A DNA stretch of 8,723 nt, from assembly GCA_036123585.1 (NCBI GenBank), contig JAZADN010000009.1, positions 1-8,723 of the forward strand, given 5' to 3'. The DNA comes from UBA9410 sp036123585 (GTDB taxonomy: Bacteria > Actinomycetota > Acidimicrobiia > Acidimicrobiales > MedAcidi-G1). Positions within the stretch are counted from its first letter, which is position 1. Each line of letters opens with the position of its first letter. The notes beneath the pieces were generated by a model. That model did not search any database and was not told the DNA's origin. It was given only the letters and a program-made list of their open reading frames with translations. Position numbers and translations under genes: made by a program. Positions 4,490-8,723 of this stretch are shown one piece after another.

Positions 4490-5770
4490 TCAGTTGATGA
4501 CCGTGGCGCCCCGCATATAGGGCTGAAGTACCTCCGGCACGGCGACCGTGCCATCGGGCTGGCGGTGCGTCTCGACCACCGCCGCCCATACCCGGGGCAC
4601 GGCCAGGCCGGAACCGTTCAGGGTGTCGACGATCCGCGTGCCCTTCTCTCCGGAAGGCCGGTAGCGGACGTTGGCCCGACGGGCCTGGTAGTCGCTGAAC
4701 CACGACACCGAGGACACCTCCAACCACTGGTCGGCACCCGGCGCGTAGACCTCGAGGTCGAACGTCCGGGCCGACGAACCGCCGAGGTCGCCTGCGCACA
4801 GGTCGAGCACCCGGTACGACAGGCCGAGGTCGGTGATGGCCGCCTCGGCCCGGCCGAGGATGTCAGCTTGCACCTCAGGGGACTGCTCTCGGGTGGCGTA
4901 GGCCAGCAGCTCGACCTTGTCGAACTCGTGGACCCGCAGGAGGCCACGGGTGTCGCGCCCCGCCGAACCGGCCTCGCGGCGGAAACACGAGGTGTGGGCC
5001 ATGAGCTTCATCGGCAGGTCTGCCTCGTCGATCACCTCGTCGCGGTGGAACGACGTGAGTGGCACCTCAGCGGTCGGGATGGCCCACAGGTCATCCCTCT
5101 CCAGGTGGTAGGCGTCCTCCTCGAACTTGGGGAGGTGGCCTGTCGACACCATGGTTGCCGTCTTGACCAGCGTCGGTGGGCGCATCTCGCGGTAGGCATC
5201 TGCGTTGCGGTCCAAGCCGTACTGGATGAGCGCTCTACACAGGGTCGCTCCCATCCCGGAGTACATGACGAACATCGAGCCCGACAACTTCGTGCCCCGC
5301 TCGACATCGAGGATTCCCAACTGCTCGCCGACCTCCCAGTGCGGCACCCGCTGGTGTTCGCCATAGGCGTCCGGATCCCAGTTCTCGTGGCGGACCACGA
5401 CGTTGTCGTGCTCGGTCAGCCCGTCCGGCGTGTCGTCCGACGGTGTGTTGGGGACTCGCAGCAGGATGTCTCGGACCTCGGTTGCCAGAGCGTCGACCTC
5501 GGCCGCCAGCTCGTCTTCGCGAGCGCCCAACTCGCGGCTTCGAGTCTGGAGTTCGGCGGCCTCGTCGGCCTTCCCGTCCCGGTGGAGGCCACCCACCTGT
5601 TTGGAGATGGTGTTGACCTCGTTGCGGACCTGGTCGCGCTCCTCGGCCAGCGATCGCTGTCGGGCATCAAGTTCTACGACCCGGTCGAGTGCTGAGGTGT
5701 CCTCGCCGCGTCGGGAGATGGCGGCCTTCACGGCCTCGGGGTCGGAACGCAGGAGCCGGATGTCGATCAC
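4490..5770 (-). CDS. serS: seryl-tRNA synthetase
   Basis: A 426-aa class II aminoacyl-tRNA synthetase charging tRNA-Ser with serine (also the first step to selenocysteinyl-tRNA). The N-terminal arm, about residues 27-103, is the long antiparallel coiled coil that grips the tRNA long variable arm. TAE (233-235) is the serine-binding motif; motif 2 is CFRREAGSAGRDTRGLLRVHEF (262-283); motif 3 is LNGSGLAVPRVWAAVVETHR (384-403). Length is normal and the gene intact. Start is GTG 5770, since MIDIRLLRSDP is the standard SerRS beginning; the ribosome site is poor (AGG only) and lies in a palindrome. It follows ctaG by 26 nt, so it may be read from the oxidase operon unless a promoter lies within ctaG. 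Confidence 0.97.
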   Translation of the reverse strand: MIDIRLLRSDPEAVKAAISRRGEDTSALDRVVELDARQRSLAEERDQVRNEVNTISKQVGGLHRDGKADEAAELQTRSRELGAREDELAAEVDALATEVRDILLRVPNTPSDDTPDGLTEHDNVVVRHENWDPDAYGEHQRVPHWEVGEQLGILDVERGTKLSGSMFVMYSGMGATLCRALIQYGLDRNADAYREMRPPTLVKTATMVSTGHLPKFEEDAYHLERDDLWAIPTAEVPLTSFHRDEVIDEADLPMKLMAHTSCFRREAGSAGRDTRGLLRVHEFDKVELLAYATREQSPEVQADILGRAEAAITDLGLSYRVLDLCAGDLGGSSARTFDLEVYAPGADQWLEVSSVSWFSDYQARRANVRYRPSGEKGTRIVDTLNGSGLAVPRVWAAVVETHRQPDGTVAVPEVLQPYMRGATVIN

Positions 5771-5795
5771 GGTTCGAACCTAGCGGGGAGGCCCC
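5771..5795 (-). promoter_or_regulatory. palindrome and small hairpin before serS
   Basis: The ctaG-serS gap holds GGTTCGAACC (5771-5780), a perfect 10-bp palindrome touching the serS GTG, and GGGGCCTCCCC on the minus strand (5785-5795), a short 4-bp hairpin. No proper Shine-Dalgarno is present, so these may affect serS initiation. The palindrome resembles the tRNA T-arm consensus GGTTCGAA but there is no tRNA around it. Confidence 0.4.
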
Positions 5796-5796
5796 G

Positions 5797-6693
5797 TCAC
5801 GTCCCCTTCGAATCCGCGGTGGCCTCGGCAGCGTCGTCCCCGGTCGCACGGAACCGGAGGTGCCGACCGGCGGCGGGCCGCAACTGTTGGTTCTCCCGGT
5901 GGTGGATCCGGGAGTAGCCGATGAACTTCACGATAATGATCCCCCACAGGTAGAAGCCACCCAGCAGCTTCATGATGAGGCCGGCCGCCTGCTGGTCGGA
6001 CCGGACCGTCACCCCGAAGGCCAGGTACCCGTCGTCGTAGTGCTTGTAGACGGTGCCTTCGGCGAAGGTCAGCCAGGCGGCCGGAATGGTCGGGATTACC
6101 GACATCAGGAATAGGTAGATCATCTGGCCGGGCACCGAGATCCGCAGCTCGGGCAGCGGGGCAGCCACCGGCACCCACATCAGCAGGGCGCTCAAGAACA
6201 GAGCGAGGTGCACGCTGTAGTGGAAGGCACCCGAGTCGAACGACCACTGCACCACCCCGCTCCAGTGGGTCAGCGCGATGAGTCCGTTGAAGATCACTCC
6301 AGCCACCACCGGGTGGGCCAAGCGGCGCAGGACCTTCGAGCCTCGTCCGCCCTCAAGCAACAGGAGGCGGGCCAACCAGGCCGGCATGGCCAGGAGGAAC
6401 AGTGGCGGCACGATGAAGGTGATCACCAGGTGCTGCACCATGTGCACCGCGTAGAGGTGCTCCTCGGCGATGTCGTGGACCGGCCAGTCCGCTGACACCA
6501 AGAGCAGCACGGTGGCCACGACGAACGCCCGCCGCTGGAAGGACGTGGTGACGGGCTCGCCGGGGGCCACCACCTTGGGTCCTATGACGCGGGTAGCCCA
6601 CCAGCCCAGCGCCACGACGGCGACGACGAGGAACCAGACCTCAGGATGGGCCTGCCACCGCCACGGGTCGGGGGAGGCGAGGAGGTGGGTCAC
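5797..6693 (-). CDS. ctaG: cytochrome c oxidase assembly protein CtaG
   Basis: A 298-aa polytopic membrane protein of the Bacillus-type CtaG (caa3_CtaG) family, needed to make active cytochrome c oxidase and thought to help copper delivery to subunit I. About seven hydrophobic helices are visible. Conserved histidines sit in HMVQH (H84, H88), HP (H127), LTHW (H143) and HYSVH (H158, H162), with the late GLIMKLLGGFYLWG segment typical of the family. This is not the Cox11-type CtaG of proteobacteria. Start is GTG 6693, with GAGG 7 nt upstream. It lies about 60 nt after ctaF in the oxidase operon, where it is expected, and just before serS. Confidence 0.92.
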   Translation of the reverse strand: MTHLLASPDPWRWQAHPEVWFLVVAVVALGWWATRVIGPKVVAPGEPVTTSFQRRAFVVATVLLLVSADWPVHDIAEEHLYAVHMVQHLVITFIVPPLFLLAMPAWLARLLLLEGGRGSKVLRRLAHPVVAGVIFNGLIALTHWSGVVQWSFDSGAFHYSVHLALFLSALLMWVPVAAPLPELRISVPGQMIYLFLMSVIPTIPAAWLTFAEGTVYKHYDDGYLAFGVTVRSDQQAAGLIMKLLGGFYLWGIIIVKFIGYSRIHHRENQQLRPAAGRHLRFRATGDDAAEATADSKGT

Positions 6694-6717
6694 GAGAGTT
6701 CCTCGACCTGCAGGGAC

Positions 6718-6749
6718 GGAACCGTGCGCTCAGGAGCGGCGCCGGTTCC
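6718..6749 (-). other. imperfect hairpin between ctaF and ctaG
   Basis: GGAACCG (6718-6724) and CGGTTCC (6743-6749) form a 7-bp outer stem around a second stem, CGCTC (6727-6731) with GAGCG (6734-6738). There is no T-run on either strand, so it is not a classic terminator. It could be an mRNA stability or processing element lowering ctaG output relative to the oxidase subunits. Confidence 0.45.
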
Positions 6750-6754
6750 CGGGA

Positions 6755-7084
6755 CTAGCCCTTGTGCCAGAACTCGAAGACGGTAAGCGTGATGCCGTAC
6801 ACGATGGTGGCCAGGATCAATCCGGCCACGAAGAACTTCGTGAACATCGGGCTATCGAACTTCAGGTGCATGAACCAGGCGGCCACGTAGAAGAACTTGT
6901 AGATCATCATCATCATCAGGACCGGGATGAGGATCTCGCCGGGCACGCTCTCCATCCAGTAGGTCGCGACCTCGAGGGCCGTGACGATCGCCAGAATGAT
7001 GGCGACCTGGACGTACTTCCGGTCCGACGGATGATCGTGGGCCTCGTCGTGGGTGTCCACGTGCTCGGCGGTGTCGGTGCTCAT
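6755..7084 (-). CDS. ctaF: cytochrome c oxidase small subunit IV
   Basis: A 109-aa protein of the prokaryotic subunit IV family (COX4_pro; Bacillus CtaF/QoxD and CyoD type). A hydrophilic, His/Asp-rich N-terminus (HVDTHDEAHDH, 8-18) precedes three helices, about 24-44, 50-72 and 82-105. The signature KFFYVAAWFMHLKFD (63-77) is clear. It assists assembly and stability of the oxidase core and holds no redox centre. ATG 7084 has GGGAG at suitable distance. It follows ctaE by 16 nt. Four consecutive methionines (57-60) come from an (ATC)5 repeat. It differs from the actinobacterial CtaF of mycobacteria, which belongs to another family. Confidence 0.92.
   Translation of the reverse strand: MSTDTAEHVDTHDEAHDHPSDRKYVQVAIILAIVTALEVATYWMESVPGEILIPVLMMMMIYKFFYVAAWFMHLKFDSPMFTKFFVAGLILATIVYGITLTVFEFWHKG
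6903..6917 (-). repeat. (ATC)5 triplet repeat inside ctaF
   Basis: Five perfect ATC units on the plus strand read as four ATG codons within the second membrane helix of the small subunit. Length changes by whole units would keep the frame. Confidence 0.7.
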
Positions 7085-7100
7085 GTCGATGGCTCCCGGC

Positions 7101-7706
7101 TCAACTGGTGGGCGAGGGCACCAGGTAGATGACGGTGAAGATGAAGATCCACACCACGTCGACGAAGTGCCAGTAAAGGCCGACGATCTCGACCGTCTCC
7201 GAGCGCTCCCTGGTCAGCGTGCCCCGGAGCGACGAGATGAGCAGCGACATCAGCATCACGATGCCGAGGCTGACGTGTACGCCGTGGAAGCCGGTCAGGG
7301 TGAAGAAGGCCGACGAGAACGGGCTGGTGGTGTAGCCCAGGCCCTCCCGGAGGAAGGTGGTGAACTCGTACACCTGGCCGCCGATGAACAGCGAACCCAG
7401 CAGGGCGGTGGTCAGCAGCCAGATCCGGTTGTTGCGGATGTCGCCCCGCTGCAGCGCGGACAGCGCCAGCACCATAGTGAGCGAGCTCATCAGCAGCACG
7501 AACGAACTGACCGACGTGAACGGGATGTCGAAGATGTCGCCGGGTGCCGGACCGTCGCCGAAGCGGCTGCGATAGATCAGGTAGGTAGAGATCAGGCCAC
7601 CAAACAGCAGGCATTCCGAACCCAGGAACGTCCACATCAGGAGCTTGTTGTTGGACAGGCCGGTGCCCGTCCCATGGCCGTGCGACACGGCGGCGACGTC
7701 AGCCAA
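7101..7706 (-). CDS. ctaE: cytochrome c oxidase subunit III
   Basis: A 201-aa five-helix subunit III of the haem-copper oxidase, which stabilises subunit I and its proton uptake. Conserved features: E31 in SECLLFGG, QVYEF (111-115), FHGVHVSLG (140-148) and the final YWHFVDVVWIF (178-188). The short five-helix form is common in Gram-positive and actinobacterial oxidases. Start is set at TTG 7706: the minus strand has GAGGAGG (7713-7719) exactly 6 nt ahead, inside the last codons of ctaD, giving an 8-nt overlap with the ctaD stop. ATG 7763 would lie far inside ctaD with a non-family Pro/Arg tail, and GTG 7688 lacks a ribosome site. Confidence 0.94.
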   Translation of the reverse strand: MADVAAVSHGHGTGTGLSNNKLLMWTFLGSECLLFGGLISTYLIYRSRFGDGPAPGDIFDIPFTSVSSFVLLMSSLTMVLALSALQRGDIRNNRIWLLTTALLGSLFIGGQVYEFTTFLREGLGYTTSPFSSAFFTLTGFHGVHVSLGIVMLMSLLISSLRGTLTRERSETVEIVGLYWHFVDVVWIFIFTVIYLVPSPTS

Positions 7707-8723
7707 CGGGGGCCTCCTCAGCGTCCTCGGTGGCAGCCTCGTCGGCGGCCCCGTCGTCGTCATGGTCGTCGTGGTGGCCGTGGCCGTGCGGGCCGTCCGG
7801 GTCGTCGGTCGGCTCGAAAATCCAGCCGTAGATGGCCATCAGCACCAGGGCGCCGCCCGGCACGCAGAACCACAGCGAGTACATGAGCCCGAAGGCGACG
7901 AACGGCAGGCCCGCAGCCAACACGATCGGCCAGTAGGACGGGGACGGCAGGTGCGTGTCGGTGGCCGATCCGTCCTGGCAGACCTCCTCGGCGGTGGCCA
8001 CCCGGACCACCCGACCGGCCTCGTCCTGACCGTACTTACGGTGCCAGAACTCGTCGAGGGCGTCGACCTGGATGTCGGCATCGAAGTTGTGGACCGGGGT
8101 CGGGTTCGGGGTGAACCACTCGAGGCTGCGGGCGTCCCACGGATCGGGTCCGACTGGCGGGGCGTCCTTTGCGGCCCGGGCCGAGACCCAGACGTTGAAC
8201 AGGAAGATCAGGACGCCGAGGCCGATGATGAAGGACCCAATGGTGGCGAACATGTTCCAGAATTCGAAGCCGAAGCCCGGGCTGTAGGTGTCGATCCGGC
8301 GCGACATGCCCTGGAGGCCGAGGATGTGCATCGGCCCGAAGGTCATGTTGAAGCCGACGATCATCAGCCAGAAGTTCCACTTGCCCAGTTTCTCGTTCAG
8401 CAGGTGGCCAAACGCCTTGGGCCACCAGAAGTAGAAGCCGGCGAAGATTCCGAGCAGGGCGCCACCGAAGATCACGTAGTGGAAGTGGGCGACGATGTAG
8501 TAGGTGTCGGTCTGCTGGGTGTCGGCCGGCGCCAGGGAGTGGGTCACTCCCGACAGGCCGCCGACGGTGAACATCGACACGACGCCGGCGGCGAACAGCA
8601 TCGGCGTGTTGAACCTGATCTTCCCCCCCCACATGGTTGCCAGCCAGTTCAGGATCTTCACGCCGGTTGGCACGGCAATGAACATGGTCGACACCGTGAA
8701 GGCGGCCACCGAGATCGGGCCGA
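7699..8723 (-). CDS. ctaD: cytochrome c oxidase subunit I, C-terminal part (5' end beyond window)
   Basis: The last 340 or so residues of the catalytic subunit of an aa3-type oxidase, which reduces oxygen to water and pumps protons. The frame stays open to the window edge (GPISVAAFTVS), so the start lies outside and the GTG at 8709 is not a real start. Seen here: IAVPTGVKILNW with the K-channel Thr and Lys of A-type oxidases; MWGGKIRF; and TDTYYIVAHFHYVIFGG with the His ligands of haem a3 (codon 8485-8487) and haem a (8479-8481). After the canonical helices comes a soluble stretch (DPWDARSLEWFTPNPTPVHNF) and two additional hydrophobic segments (YWPIVLAAG to YGWIFEP), then a His/Asp/Glu-rich tail (HGHGHHDDHDDD). 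The TGA overlaps ctaE. The CuB HPEVY site must lie upstream, out of view. Confidence 0.96.
   Translation of the reverse strand, partial: GPISVAAFTVSTMFIAVPTGVKILNWLATMWGGKIRFNTPMLFAAGVVSMFTVGGLSGVTHSLAPADTQQTDTYYIVAHFHYVIFGGALLGIFAGFYFWWPKAFGHLLNEKLGKWNFWLMIVGFNMTFGPMHILGLQGMSRRIDTYSPGFGFEFWNMFATIGSFIIGLGVLIFLFNVWVSARAAKDAPPVGPDPWDARSLEWFTPNPTPVHNFDADIQVDALDEFWHRKYGQDEAGRVVRVATAEEVCQDGSATDTHLPSPSYWPIVLAAGLPFVAFGLMYSLWFCVPGGALVLMAIYGWIFEPTDDPDGPHGHGHHDDHDDDGAADEAATEDAEEAPVG
7713..7719 (-). promoter_or_regulatory. Shine-Dalgarno of ctaE inside ctaD
   Basis: GAGGAGG on the minus strand, a full-strength site, also encodes two Glu residues near the end of subunit I. Its 6-nt spacing to TTG 7706 decides the ctaE start and implies translational coupling to ctaD. 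Confidence 0.65.
8623..8630 (-). repeat. eight-base G homopolymer in ctaD
   Basis: The minus strand has eight G in a row encoding part of MWGGK, a conserved position. The frame is intact on both sides, so there is no frameshift, but this is a slippage- and sequencing-error-prone spot. Confidence 0.7.

Noticed and set aside
4565..5695. Long open frame of 376 codons on the plus strand opposite serS
   Set aside because: It is a high-GC antisense shadow of a clearly conserved SerRS; no recognisable domains and no ribosome site.
5771..5795. tRNA fragment suggested by GGTTCGAA
   Set aside because: No acceptor, anticodon or D-arm pairs around it; the match is just the palindrome.
6693..7132. Open frames on the plus strand opposite ctaF and ctaE
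   Set aside because: His/Gln/Asp-rich shadow translations of conserved oxidase genes with no family features.
8623..8630. Possible frameshift in ctaD at the eight-G run
   Set aside because: Reading frame and conserved motifs continue on both sides (TMWGGKIRF).

Overview
The window is GC-rich, tightly packed bacterial DNA. A WhiB-family regulator (found only in Actinobacteria and their phages), frequent GTG/TTG starts and an aa3-type oxidase cluster point to a high-GC actinobacterium. The style of the oxidase genes and of SerRS suits the class Acidimicrobiia; that is an impression from the proteins, not a database result. Almost all of the sequence is coding and no gap exceeds about 200 bases. 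I see no transposon, CRISPR array, tRNA or rRNA gene.

Plus strand, left part (1-2956). A leader region with a three-codon reading frame and a strong intrinsic terminator (80-116) precedes a WhiB7-like regulator with a [4Fe-4S] Cys cluster, an EPWGVWGG turn and an RGRP AT-hook. A perfect 12-bp stem-loop (570-608) separates it from three closely packed genes: a TlpA/ResA-like thioredoxin lipoprotein, a CcdA-like membrane electron carrier with a long C-terminal extension, and a cytoplasmic member of the poly-gamma-glutamate hydrolase (PghP/DUF867-type) family joined to ccdA by an ATGA overlap. TlpA plus CcdA is a classic pair for passing reducing power across the membrane, for example for cytochrome c or CuA-site maturation.

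Middle (2953-4429). pdxH (PLP synthesis) runs on the minus strand and shares a CTAG with the gene opposite, so both stop codons lie in one tetranucleotide. Divergent from pdxH are two overlapping crcB genes for small fluoride channel subunits. Their charge patterns predict opposite membrane orientation, so they probably form an antiparallel heterodimer.

Minus strand, right part (4490-8723). Read in the transcribed direction: ctaD (oxidase subunit I, 5' end outside the window), ctaE (subunit III), ctaF (small subunit IV), ctaG (assembly factor), then serS (seryl-tRNA synthetase). This is a haem-copper cytochrome c oxidase operon with housekeeping serS behind it. The oxidase and the thiol-redox pair on the left fit one respiratory theme, but they are on opposite strands and not one operon.

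Most of the window is ordinary core genome. The best candidates for new biology are the possible ribosome-controlled attenuator before the WhiB7-like gene, the regulator/thiol-redox/PghP-like neighbourhood, and the oppositely oriented CrcB pair.
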